This document shows positions 1 to 6,415 of a stretch of 13,140 nucleotides of DNA, one piece after another. The notes beneath the pieces were generated by a model that was not told where the DNA came from, searched no databases, and worked only from the letters and a program-made list of their open reading frames with translations. How positions within the stretch are numbered: position 1 is the first letter of the stretch; every line of letters begins with the position of its first letter. The DNA is from JACCTH01 sp035253825 (GTDB lineage: Bacteria > Actinomycetota > Acidimicrobiia > Spongiisociales > ZC4RG35), in assembly GCA_035253825.1 (NCBI GenBank), contig DATFBM010000043.1, forward strand, positions 1-13,140, read 5' to 3'. Both the position numbers and the translations under genes were made by a program.

Positions 1-1
1 C

Positions 2-670
2 ACACAGGTTTGGTTGGACCTCGATGCCGATCCCGCGACCAAGGTGATCCTGCTTCGGGCAGAGGGTCGGGCCTTTTCGGCCGGGGGGGACTTCACTCTT
101 ATCGAGGCGATGATGAACGACCCCGAGGTCCATCGCCGCACGCTGCGTGAGGCGCGCGAGCTGGTGCGCAATGTCATCGAGTGCTCGAAACCAATCGTCT
201 CGGTCATCAACGGAGTGGCAGTCGGAGCCGGGCTGGCGGCCGCCCTCCTCGCCGATATCCCGATCGCTGGCCGCTCCGCCCGGATCCTCGACGGTCACAC
301 CACCCTGGGCGTTTCAGCCGGCGACCACGCCGTTTTGATTTGGCCGCTTTTGGTGGGAATGGCCAAGGCGAAATATCACTTGCTGACCAACGAGCCAATC
401 GATGGCAACGAAGCGGAGCGGTTGGGACTGGTGGCCATGGTGACAGAAGACGATCAATTGCTCGGCGAGGCCCGCCGGGTGACCGAGCGCTTGGCGAGGG
501 GACCGGCCGAGGCCCTCTCCTGGACCAAGCACACCCTCAACCACTGGCTGCGAGCCGCCTATCCGGCCTTCGATGCCTCGGTCGCCTATGAGTTTCTCGG
601 ATTTCTCGGTGCCGATCCCCGCGAGGGCCTGGCCGCCATCAGGGAGAAGCGTCCCCCTGACTTTGGGTGA
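2..670 (+). CDS. Enoyl-CoA hydratase/isomerase (crotonase) family protein, 5' end cut off
   Basis: Crotonase-fold acyl-CoA enzyme of fatty-acid or related CoA-thioester degradation, probably cytoplasmic. The frame is open to the left edge (codons from position 2 read T-Q-V-W before L-D-L-D), so the start lies outside. Counting from the TTG at 14, FSAGGD (21-26) and the stretch around VAVGAG (68-73) are the oxyanion-hole and CoA-binding segments. NEPIDGNEAERLGLV (126-140) is the usual A-x-x-x-G-L-V helix. The C-terminus ends EKRPPDFG, as in related actinobacterial enzymes. Oddity: aligned by eye to rat mitochondrial hydratase, both catalytic glutamates appear replaced, by H95 in DGHTTLG and Y121 in KAKYHLL. 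The family is secure, but true hydratase activity is uncertain. The 3' end overlaps the converging NmrA-like gene by 32 bases. Confidence 0.9.
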   Translation, partial: TQVWLDLDADPATKVILLRAEGRAFSAGGDFTLIEAMMNDPEVHRRTLREARELVRNVIECSKPIVSVINGVAVGAGLAAALLADIPIAGRSARILDGHTTLGVSAGDHAVLIWPLLVGMAKAKYHLLTNEPIDGNEAERLGLVAMVTEDDQLLGEARRVTERLARGPAEALSWTKHTLNHWLRAAYPAFDASVAYEFLGFLGADPREGLAAIREKRPPDFG

Positions 671-1514
671 GGTGGGCGTAGCTCTGGGGATTGGCGGCCA
701 GAAACTCGCGCACCGAGCGGGGACGATGAAACGTCAGGGTTTCCACTGCCGGCGAAACCGTTTCCATCTCGCCGTTAGCAATAGCTTGGTACGAACTCAC
801 CCAGCCTTCCACTTCCCAGTCGGGGGCCTGATAGTGGGCGCGTGAGGCATAGGCCTCCTCGACTGTTTCCGGAACGTACGAAATGACCCGCCCCGTCACC
901 TGACTCAGAAGATCTGCCGCCTCCTGCATCGTCAAAGCTTCCGGTCCGGTGATGTCGAGCACCTGCCCGTCGTAGGTGTCCGTGGTGAGAACGGCGACGG
1001 CTGCGTCGGCGACGTCGTCACGGGTCACAAAGGAGGCGCGCCCCGAACCGGCCGGCCCCCTGATCGCACCATCGCTTCCGCAGAGATACGGCAGATAGTC
1101 GGCGTAGAGGCTGTCGCGTAGGAACACGAATTCAGCCCCGGATTGTCTAATGAATTGCTCCGTGTGGTAATGCTGACGAGCGAGGGTGAAGGTCGCATTC
1201 GGGTTCGCGTTTAGGAAGGAGGTATAGACGACCTTCGGCACCCGAGCGAGCGCCGCCGCGGCGACGACCTTTTGATGCTGCTTGAGGCGATCGATGTGCT
1301 CGCGACCAGATACGAAGAGCATGCTGGAAACGCCTGAGAGAGCCCTAGCCATCGCGTGCTCGTCGTCGTAATTGGCTTGCGCGATGTCGGACTCGGGAAA
1401 TCCGGTCACCTTCGAAGGGTCGCGTGCAATTAGCCGCAGCGGGAGATTCTGACGGCTCAAGATGGCGGCAACCCTGCCTCCGATTCCGCCAGTTACCCCT
1501 GTGATGGCAATCAA
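639..1514 (-). CDS. NmrA-like / SDR-type NAD(P)-binding oxidoreductase
   Basis: Atypical short-chain-dehydrogenase-fold protein of the NmrA / NAD(P)H quinone oxidoreductase 2-like group, soluble, 291 residues with the start chosen here. The N-terminus MIAITGVTGGIG carries the TGxTGxxG dinucleotide loop right after the first beta strand. Later come LFVSGRE, KVVYTSF and FLRDSLYADYLP, typical of this group, and DDVADAAVAVL, the usual segment before the last strand. I chose TTG at 1514 because an AAGGAG (1520-1525, minus) sits five bases upstream and the Rossmann strand then begins at residue 2; an ATG at 1547 would add 11 unrelated residues. The TTG overlaps the TGA of the upstream membrane-protein gene (TTGA), suggesting translational coupling. 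Substrate unknown; it could be a quinone reductase or a redox-sensing protein. Last gene of the run that starts with aglE. Confidence 0.88.
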   Translation of the reverse strand: MIAITGVTGGIGGRVAAILSRQNLPLRLIARDPSKVTGFPESDIAQANYDDEHAMARALSGVSSMLFVSGREHIDRLKQHQKVVAAAALARVPKVVYTSFLNANPNATFTLARQHYHTEQFIRQSGAEFVFLRDSLYADYLPYLCGSDGAIRGPAGSGRASFVTRDDVADAAVAVLTTDTYDGQVLDITGPEALTMQEAADLLSQVTGRVISYVPETVEEAYASRAHYQAPDWEVEGWVSSYQAIANGEMETVSPAVETLTFHRPRSVREFLAANPQSYAHLTQSQGDASP

Positions 1515-1972
1515 TTCGGCTCCTTCGCCCGGCGCGAGTATCGCCAAGCGCCGTACTCGTCGGCAAACCCGACCACCAGGATGGGAACCACCGCTCCCGT
1601 GGTAACTCCCGCCGAAGGGGCGATGAAGAGAAGGGTCATGGTGTAGAGGGTGGCGAGGCTGACCGCAATCAACCGGCGCCGCATCTGATCGGGGATGTCA
1701 GGCATGCGGAGGCAAATCGCCACCCCGACTCCGAATCCGGCGGCAGCCCCGAGCACAGGGGCGATGAGACCGATCGCGAGCCCCAGGCCGATCAATAGCC
1801 CCATCGCCAAGAGAATCCGGCGGGGGGCGTCGGCGTTGCGCGATACAAATCCGACCACGACGAAGACCAGGGGGGCCACCGCCAAGGCGATCCCCACCAA
1901 CCCAGCGTCGAGAGTGGGCTCGGTTGCCCCCGGCTCGATGAAGGCGGCGGCGTAGGGGAAGTAGCTGAACAT
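1511..1972 (-). CDS. Small polytopic membrane protein of unknown function
   Basis: I do not recognise this family. From ATG 1972 it is 153 residues and almost entirely hydrophobic. Segments lie around AGLVGIALAVAPLVFVVVGF, a Gly/Ala-rich double segment LLIGLGLAIGLIAPVLGAAA onward, and two more around SLATLYTMTLLFIAPSAG and GAVVPILVVGF. Basic loops (NADAPRR, MRRRL, YSRRAKEPN) suggest their cytoplasmic sides. The reading frame stays open upstream of ATG 1972 and encodes RRRN followed by WLALALGTIVG. That would complete a first membrane segment which the ATG start cuts in half. The only start-like codon there is CTG 2038, eight bases after the aglG stop. The true N-terminus is therefore uncertain and the protein may have about 175 residues. 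It sits between aglG and the NmrA-like gene and overlaps the latter by TTGA, so it is probably co-transcribed with the importer. A role in transport is only suggested by position. Confidence 0.7.
   Translation of the reverse strand: MFSYFPYAAAFIEPGATEPTLDAGLVGIALAVAPLVFVVVGFVSRNADAPRRILLAMGLLIGLGLAIGLIAPVLGAAAGFGVGVAICLRMPDIPDQMRRRLIAVSLATLYTMTLLFIAPSAGVTTGAVVPILVVGFADEYGAWRYSRRAKEPN
1520..1525 (-). promoter_or_regulatory. Ribosome binding site that fixes the TTG start of the NmrA-like gene
   Basis: AAGGAG on the minus strand, five bases before TTG 1514. It lies inside the last codons of the upstream membrane-protein gene, as expected for a coupled pair. It decides between TTG 1514 and the longer ATG 1547 start. 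Confidence 0.6.
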
Positions 1973-2045
1973 CCCGACGATCGTCCCCAGGGCCAGAGCC
2001 AGCCAGTTGCGACGGCGAATTGCCGCCCACTCGCTCAGAGCGTCT

Positions 2046-2960
2046 TTATCCCTTGACGGATCCGGCCGTGAGGCCCCGCACGAAGAAGCGCTGCAGCGAG
2101 AAGAACACCACGAGGGGCAGAATCATCGTCACAAAGGCTGCCGCGGGGAGCAGGTTGAGAGCTCCTTCCCCTCGTCCGGCCAGGTCGGCTAGCTCCACTG
2201 TCAACACCCGATTGGCCGGGTCGAGGCCAAGGAAGACCAGCGCCACGAGGAAGTCGTTCCAGACCCACAAGAATTGGAAGATGGCGAACGACGCCAGCAC
2301 CGGGACCGAGAGGGGGATGATGAGTCGAGTGAAGATCCGAAAATGATCTGCTCCGTCGATTTTGGCCGACTCGATTAGCGAACCCGGCAACGAACCTATG
2401 TAGTTGCGCAGCAGATACACCGCCAGAGGCAGGCCAAACCCTGCATGGGCAAGCCACACCGCCGGATAGGTCCCGTTGAGATCGAAGCCGGTATAGACCC
2501 GAAGAATCGGGATCAGAGCCATCTGCAACGGCACCACCATCAATCCCACGATGGTCACGAAGATCAGGTTGCGACCGGGGAATTCCATCCAGGCAAAGGC
2601 ATAGGCAGCGAACGCCGCCACCGTCAGCGGGATGACCACCGCCGGAATGGTTACCGCCAGGGTGTTGGCAAAGGCATTACCGAAGCCCCCCTCGAGAACG
2701 GTCGAATAGTTCTGGATTGTCCAGGCGCCGTCATCGAAGAGATTGCCGAAAACGGTCCACCACCCACTCCGCCTGATCGAACTCGGTTCGCGGAAAGAGT
2801 TGATCAAGAGACCGAGGGAAGGAATAGTCCAGAGCAAGGCAATTAGAGCGACGGCGAGGAAGATCGGGAAGGATCCGCGTCGCTTCTCGACTGGCTCGAC
2901 AGCGCTCGGCCTCGGAGGAGCAGGCGCCTCTGGCGGGGTTTCGGTAACTGTCGTCGTCAT
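2046..2960 (-). CDS. aglG: Alpha-glucoside-type ABC importer, inner-membrane permease (MalG/AglG family)
   Basis: One of two membrane subunits forming the channel of a binding-protein-dependent sugar importer (MetI-like fold, CUT1 group). It has 304 residues and six predicted membrane segments, the first near 32-53 after a Pro-rich cytoplasmic tail. The EAA loop that docks the ATPase is at about 195-216: LIESAKIDGADHFRIFTRLI then IP. The segments FAAYAFAWMEFPGR, VVPLQMALIP, GFGLPLAVYLLRNYI and the C-terminal FVRGLTAGSVKG match the AglG subgroup as I remember it. Its ATG 2960 overlaps the stop of aglF (ATGA), with AGGAG just upstream inside aglF, so the two permeases are translationally coupled. 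Substrate by family resemblance: alpha-glucosides such as maltose, trehalose or sucrose; not provable from sequence. Confidence 0.93.
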   Translation of the reverse strand: MTTTVTETPPEAPAPPRPSAVEPVEKRRGSFPIFLAVALIALLWTIPSLGLLINSFREPSSIRRSGWWTVFGNLFDDGAWTIQNYSTVLEGGFGNAFANTLAVTIPAVVIPLTVAAFAAYAFAWMEFPGRNLIFVTIVGLMVVPLQMALIPILRVYTGFDLNGTYPAVWLAHAGFGLPLAVYLLRNYIGSLPGSLIESAKIDGADHFRIFTRLIIPLSVPVLASFAIFQFLWVWNDFLVALVFLGLDPANRVLTVELADLAGRGEGALNLLPAAAFVTMILPLVVFFSLQRFFVRGLTAGSVKG

Positions 2961-4111
2961 CGCAGCCTCTCCTGTTCCTGGAATCGTTTGACGTTGATCA
3001 CCAGAATCGGAAGCACGGCGATGAACAGAAGCACGGCGAGGGCTGAGCCCATTCCGTCGTTACCGAAGGTGAAGAACTCGGTAACCATTCGCTCAGCGAC
3101 CACCGAAGTGTTGAACTGACCACCCGTCATCACGAAGACGATATCGAACACCTTCCAAGTAGTGATCAGGACGGTGGTCCAAACCACCACCAGGGTGGAA
3201 GCGATCGAGGGAATCACGATCCGCCGGAACACCTGCCACTCGTTGGCGCCATCGATGCGGGAGGCCTCGATCTCGTCATCGGGGACGGCCTTGATGGCCG
3301 ACGAGAGGAGGACCATGGCAAACCCGGTCTGGAGCCAGATCAGAATCACCATCAAGAAAAGGTTGTTCCACAGCGGAACCTGGATCCAGTTGATGGGGTC
3401 CGATCCAGTTGCAACCTTGACTGCATTGAGTAGTCCGATCTGCTCGCCAAAGCCCTCAGGACGGAAGTTGTACACAAAGGTCCACACCACCGACGCTCCG
3501 ACAAACGAGATCGCCATGGGAAGAAAAATCAGCGACTTGGCTGCCGACTCGGTGCGCTTCCCGAGCTTGTCAGCCAGCGTGGCGAAGCCGAGGCCAATGG
3601 CGACCGCGACGATCGGCACCAGAATCACCCAGATGACGCTGTTACGGATCGAGATCAAATAGGTGCTCTCCGTGAAGATTCGTTCGTAATTGCCAAATCC
3701 CACGAACTCGTCGCCATCGGAATTCTGGAAACTGAGAATGAAGGTGTTAACCGCTGGATAAACCAGATAAAAGCCAAGTAGCACCATCGCCGGTCCGGCG
3801 AATGCAAAAGGCCTCACCGCCGCCCCAATTCTTTCCGGCATGGCGCTGATGGCTCGGTCCATTCCCCAATAGAGGAGCCAGATCCCCCCAACTCCAACCA
3901 GGACCGCCACTGCCACCTGGATTCCCTTGTTGGTGTCCTCGCGCTTGAGAAAGTCAAACGTGAAGAAGAACAAGACGAGAACGATGGGAATGATCAGCGC
4001 GCTACCGATGCGCAGGAGCCAAGCGATCAAAGAGTTGCTGCTAGCTCCCGGCTCTTCAGATATCGGTTGGCGTGGAACCTCCTCGGTGGGCACCACGGCA
4101 GGAGTTGTCAT
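2957..4111 (-). CDS. aglF: Alpha-glucoside-type ABC importer, inner-membrane permease (MalF/AglF family)
   Basis: Second channel subunit of the sugar importer, partner of AglG. It has 384 residues, longer than the roughly 290-300 of plain CUT1 permeases. An N-terminal extension adds two membrane segments (about 34-54 and 64-84) ahead of the six-segment core, giving about eight in all, as in MalF-like proteins. The EAA loop is at about 280-301 (EIEASRIDGANEWQVFRR then IVIP). LIFLPMAISFVGASVVW, QIGLLNAV, WNNLFLMVILIW and VFDIVFVMTGGQ are typical of AglF. The start ATG 4111 has a full AAGGAGGT (4115-4122, minus) three bases upstream. It is separated from aglE by 122 bases containing a strong stem-loop, and overlaps aglG by four bases. 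Confidence 0.93.
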   Translation of the reverse strand: MTTPAVVPTEEVPRQPISEEPGASSNSLIAWLLRIGSALIIPIVLVLFFFTFDFLKREDTNKGIQVAVAVLVGVGGIWLLYWGMDRAISAMPERIGAAVRPFAFAGPAMVLLGFYLVYPAVNTFILSFQNSDGDEFVGFGNYERIFTESTYLISIRNSVIWVILVPIVAVAIGLGFATLADKLGKRTESAAKSLIFLPMAISFVGASVVWTFVYNFRPEGFGEQIGLLNAVKVATGSDPINWIQVPLWNNLFLMVILIWLQTGFAMVLLSSAIKAVPDDEIEASRIDGANEWQVFRRIVIPSIASTLVVVWTTVLITTWKVFDIVFVMTGGQFNTSVVAERMVTEFFTFGNDGMGSALAVLLFIAVLPILVINVKRFQEQERLR

Positions 4112-4114
4112 CCG

Positions 4115-4122
4115 ACCTCCTT
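4115..4122 (-). promoter_or_regulatory. Perfect Shine-Dalgarno sequence of aglF
   Basis: AAGGAGGT on the minus strand, three bases before ATG 4111, fully complementary to the 16S rRNA 3' end. It suggests aglF is re-initiated efficiently by itself after the stem-loop that follows aglE. Confidence 0.65.
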
Positions 4123-4184
4123 CGGTTTCACAATGCCGATCTCGACCCTACCGAACGACGAGAAAATCTGTCGCCTGAAACCGG

Positions 4185-4214
4185 GAAAGGGGTGGCTGCT
4201 GGGCCACCCCTTTC
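4185..4214 (-). terminator. Stem-loop between aglE and aglF (partial terminator or mRNA-stabilising hairpin)
   Basis: GAAAGGGGTGGC pairs perfectly with GCCACCCCTTTC (12 bp) around a six-base loop, 19 bases past the aglE stop and ahead of aglF. There is no clean T-run after the stem on the minus strand. It may be an attenuating terminator, or a hairpin that protects the aglE part of the transcript so that more binding protein than permease is made, as known for malE-malF in enterobacteria. The role is inferred; the perfect stem is directly visible. Confidence 0.7.
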
Positions 4215-4233
4215 GTTAGTCGGTCTGGTTCGT

Positions 4234-5631
4234 TTAGCTAGGCCAGCTGGCCTCGATCGCGTCCACAACTTCTTGGGTGGAAGTGCCCTGAGTCCAGTCG
4301 ATCATTCCGGTCCAGAAGGTCTCCTGTCCAACCTCTGGCGGCATCAGATCGGAGGCGTCGAATACAAACGTGTTCTCGGCCAAGGCGGTAGTTATGGCTT
4401 CTGCGAATGTCTTGGATGCATCCGACTCGTAGCAGCTGGGATCAACGTCCTTGTGGCCCGGCAAACGCTCGACGCCGGCCACACCATGCCCACCGTGCTC
4501 GGCGATACCACCGCCTGATGCTGAGGCAAGGGTGCACTGCCACTCGGGGGTGATCCAGTCTTGGATAGCGGCCACGTTCTCGGGGGCACCGTCGAAGACG
4601 ATGAGAGTGTCACCGCCTCCCATCGCTCCGGCCTGCCCGTCGATGGTGGGGAAAGCGAAGACGCCGATTTCGGACTCTTCACCATCCTCATAGTCGGCGG
4701 CGGTGGTGAAGAAGTTGGCAATGAAAGAGCCTTGCTTCAACATCGCGCAACCCGCCGGATCGCTGAACAAAGGCCCCGGTGAGTCCTCGAAGATGATTCC
4801 GGCCACGTTCTCGGGTCCACCGAGGACGAAGCCCTCACCGAAGAAGATCTCACCGAAGGTATCGAAAGCCTGAACCACGGCGGGGTCGTTGAACGGAATC
4901 TCGTGGTTGTACCACTGGGCGTACACCTCCGAGCCCTGCTCGCGGACCAAGATGTCCTCGATCCAGTCGGTGCCCGGCCAACCGGTGGCGTCACCACTGC
5001 CGAACCCAAAGCACCACGGGGTTTGGCCATCGGCAACCATTTGCTCTGATAGGGCCACCATGTCCTCGTAAGTCTCGGGAATCGCGTAGCCACCCTCTTC
5101 GAACGTTGGCATGTGATAGAAGACCACCGACTTGAAGTTCGGGAACCACGGGATTCCGTAGTGATTTCCGTCCTCACACAGTCCCAGGTCCATCCAGTAC
5201 TTCGAGTGATTGGCTTCCATCGCCGCAATGTCGAATCCCATGTCTTCGAGCGACACCAAGTGTCCCTCGTCGGCGAAGGCACAGATCGATGCTGGCTGGG
5301 GGGTGAAGGCCACCGCCGGGGGATCGCCGCCATCCACCTGAATGCGAAGCTGCTGCTCGAACTCGGAAACACCGGTGTAGGTGATGTTCGAGCCAGTGGC
5401 CTCGTTGTAGACATCGATGAAGCCTTGGAGAGCTTCGCCTTCAACGCCAGTGGGAGCTCCAAAAAGCGTGAATTCGGCGCCGCCGCCCTCGGTCCCACCT
5501 CCGCCATCGCCAGTGGTGGCAGTTCCACCCCCGCCGTCTGCGGTGGTGCCCGCGCCGTCACCGCCGCCACAGGCGGCAAGGATCAGAGCGAGTACCCCAA
5601 GCAAGATCCAGTGCTTGCGTAGTCGATGCAT
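4234..5631 (-). CDS. aglE: Alpha-glucoside-type ABC importer, substrate-binding lipoprotein (AglE-like)
   Basis: Extracellular solute-binding protein (family 1) that captures the sugar and delivers it to AglF/AglG; 465 residues. The signal peptide has a basic start (MHRLRKHW), a hydrophobic core and the lipobox LILAAC with lipidated C21. It is followed by a flexible Gly/Thr/Asp-rich tether to about residue 51 containing two GDGGGGT-like repeats. The mature domain shows aromatic sugar-stacking candidates (YWMDLG, YGIPWFPNFKSVVFY, PWCFGF) and the segment GDATGWPGTDWIEDILVR (213-230), characteristic of AglE-like proteins. Several cysteines (117, 152, 207) could form disulfides. ATG 5631 has GGAGGAG ending seven bases upstream. 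First gene of the importer run, preceded by an 85-base gap with a palindrome. Substrate assignment rests on family similarity only. Confidence 0.93.
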   Translation of the reverse strand: MHRLRKHWILLGVLALILAACGGGDGAGTTADGGGGTATTGDGGGGTEGGGAEFTLFGAPTGVEGEALQGFIDVYNEATGSNITYTGVSEFEQQLRIQVDGGDPPAVAFTPQPASICAFADEGHLVSLEDMGFDIAAMEANHSKYWMDLGLCEDGNHYGIPWFPNFKSVVFYHMPTFEEGGYAIPETYEDMVALSEQMVADGQTPWCFGFGSGDATGWPGTDWIEDILVREQGSEVYAQWYNHEIPFNDPAVVQAFDTFGEIFFGEGFVLGGPENVAGIIFEDSPGPLFSDPAGCAMLKQGSFIANFFTTAADYEDGEESEIGVFAFPTIDGQAGAMGGGDTLIVFDGAPENVAAIQDWITPEWQCTLASASGGGIAEHGGHGVAGVERLPGHKDVDPSCYESDASKTFAEAITTALAENTFVFDASDLMPPEVGQETFWTGMIDWTQGTSTQEVVDAIEASWPS

Positions 5632-5655
5632 ATATCTCCTCCGTTTGGGTGGAGC

Positions 5656-5673
5656 GGGACAGCGGGCTATCCC
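5656..5673. promoter_or_regulatory. Operator-like palindrome upstream of aglE
   Basis: GGGACAGCGGGCTATCCC, arms matching at seven of eight positions around a two-base centre, lies 25 bases before the aglE start. An outer GGGTGG (5647-5652) and CCACCC (5672-5677) extend the symmetry. A TATGGT that could serve as -10 sits at 5685-5690 on the minus strand, which would put the palindrome over the transcript start, the usual place for repression by a LacI-type sugar regulator. No -35 is obvious and no regulator gene is in the window, so it may instead be a hairpin in the aglE leader. Confidence 0.4.
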
Positions 5674-5716
5674 ACCCGCGCCCCACCATATCCGAGTCGT
5701 CAGGAGTACGCGCCGG

Positions 5717-6415
5717 TTAGATGAATGTAAGGATCGTCATCCCAACCACCACCAGGAGGGTCGAGACCAAAATCATCTTGCTCGGTGGCAGCTCGATGGG
5801 GAGGCGGCTAGCCATGATCGGGTCGACCAGCGAGCCGGTGCCGACCAGGAGACCGATGGAACCGGCCCCCATCATGAGGAAAGCCAGAATCGGGGCCGCG
5901 ATGATGGCCAAAAGGGCCACCGCCACCAGTCCAGCCGTCGCCCCCTGCACGCGGGGCGAGCTCCAGTCGATGTCGGGGAGGTTGATTCGCGGGCGAGGGG
6001 AGCGGGCCTTTTGGGGTTTGGGGGTCCGCGACGCCTTGGTCGCTTGTTTGGCGGGTCTGGCGGGGCGGGATTTTTGCACCTTGGCCGCTTTGGCCTTGAC
6101 AGGCTTGGTTTTGACAGGCTTGGACTTGGCCTTCTTGACGGGAGCTTTGTGGTTTCCGTTGACCGGGCTGTCGAGGACACCCACGGCACGGGCGAATTCC
6201 TCCGCCTGGCGGGTGACGAAGACGAATTCCTCTCCATCTACTTGGACGTGAAAGCCGTCCTCTTCGACGTCGACGTCGATCCGGTTGAGCGGCCAGACCC
6301 CGACTTCCGATTCGCTCACAATGAGCGTGAGCGAGTTGGCGACAACTTCGATTCCGACCCCGACCGTCTCGGACGGATTGTCGGCCAACCTCATTTTTCC
6401 TTGAAATGACTGCAT
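5717..6415 (-). CDS. Unknown protein: small N-terminal domain, highly basic linker, two C-terminal membrane segments
   Basis: I do not recognise this family. The 232 residues fall into three parts. Residues 1 to about 85 look like a compact beta-rich domain ending in a helix (LTLIVSESEVGVWPLNRIDV, DGFHVQVDGEEFVFV, AEEFARAVG); a PH-like fold is possible but unproven. Residues 90-143 are a linker with 21 Lys/Arg, many Pro and Ala and no acidic residue, like a histone H1 tail. It includes a KPVK repeat also visible as a 15-base DNA repeat. Residues 157-193 and 213-232 are two membrane segments, the second at the very C-terminus. The basic linker is probably cytoplasmic and could touch nucleic acid, anionic lipid or acidic proteins. 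ATG 6415 has GGGGG eight bases upstream, inside an inverted repeat; ATG 6394 (residue 8), behind AAGGA, is an alternative start. It is 85 bases upstream of aglE. Confidence 0.75.
   Translation of the reverse strand: MQSFQGKMRLADNPSETVGVGIEVVANSLTLIVSESEVGVWPLNRIDVDVEEDGFHVQVDGEEFVFVTRQAEEFARAVGVLDSPVNGNHKAPVKKAKSKPVKTKPVKAKAAKVQKSRPARPAKQATKASRTPKPQKARSPRPRINLPDIDWSSPRVQGATAGLVAVALLAIIAAPILAFLMMGAGSIGLLVGTGSLVDPIMASRLPIELPPSKMILVSTLLVVVGMTILTFI
6096..6123. repeat. Tandem 15-base coding repeat in the basic linker
   Basis: TTGACAGGCTTGG occurs at 6096-6108 and again at 6111-6123, a five-codon period encoding the KPVK units of the basic linker on the minus strand. It suggests the linker lengthened by slippage-type duplication. 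Confidence 0.7.

Noticed and set aside
4737..5579. Long open frame on the minus strand in another phase inside aglE
   Set aside because: It is an alternative-frame shadow of the well-supported lipoprotein gene, with Arg/Ser/Pro-rich composition and no domain.
5417..6409. 330-codon plus-strand open frame spanning the aglE start and the basic-linker gene
   Set aside because: It crosses two genes and their promoter gap antisense, with low-complexity Pro/Ser/Arg/Gly sequence; the minus-strand readings are coherent.
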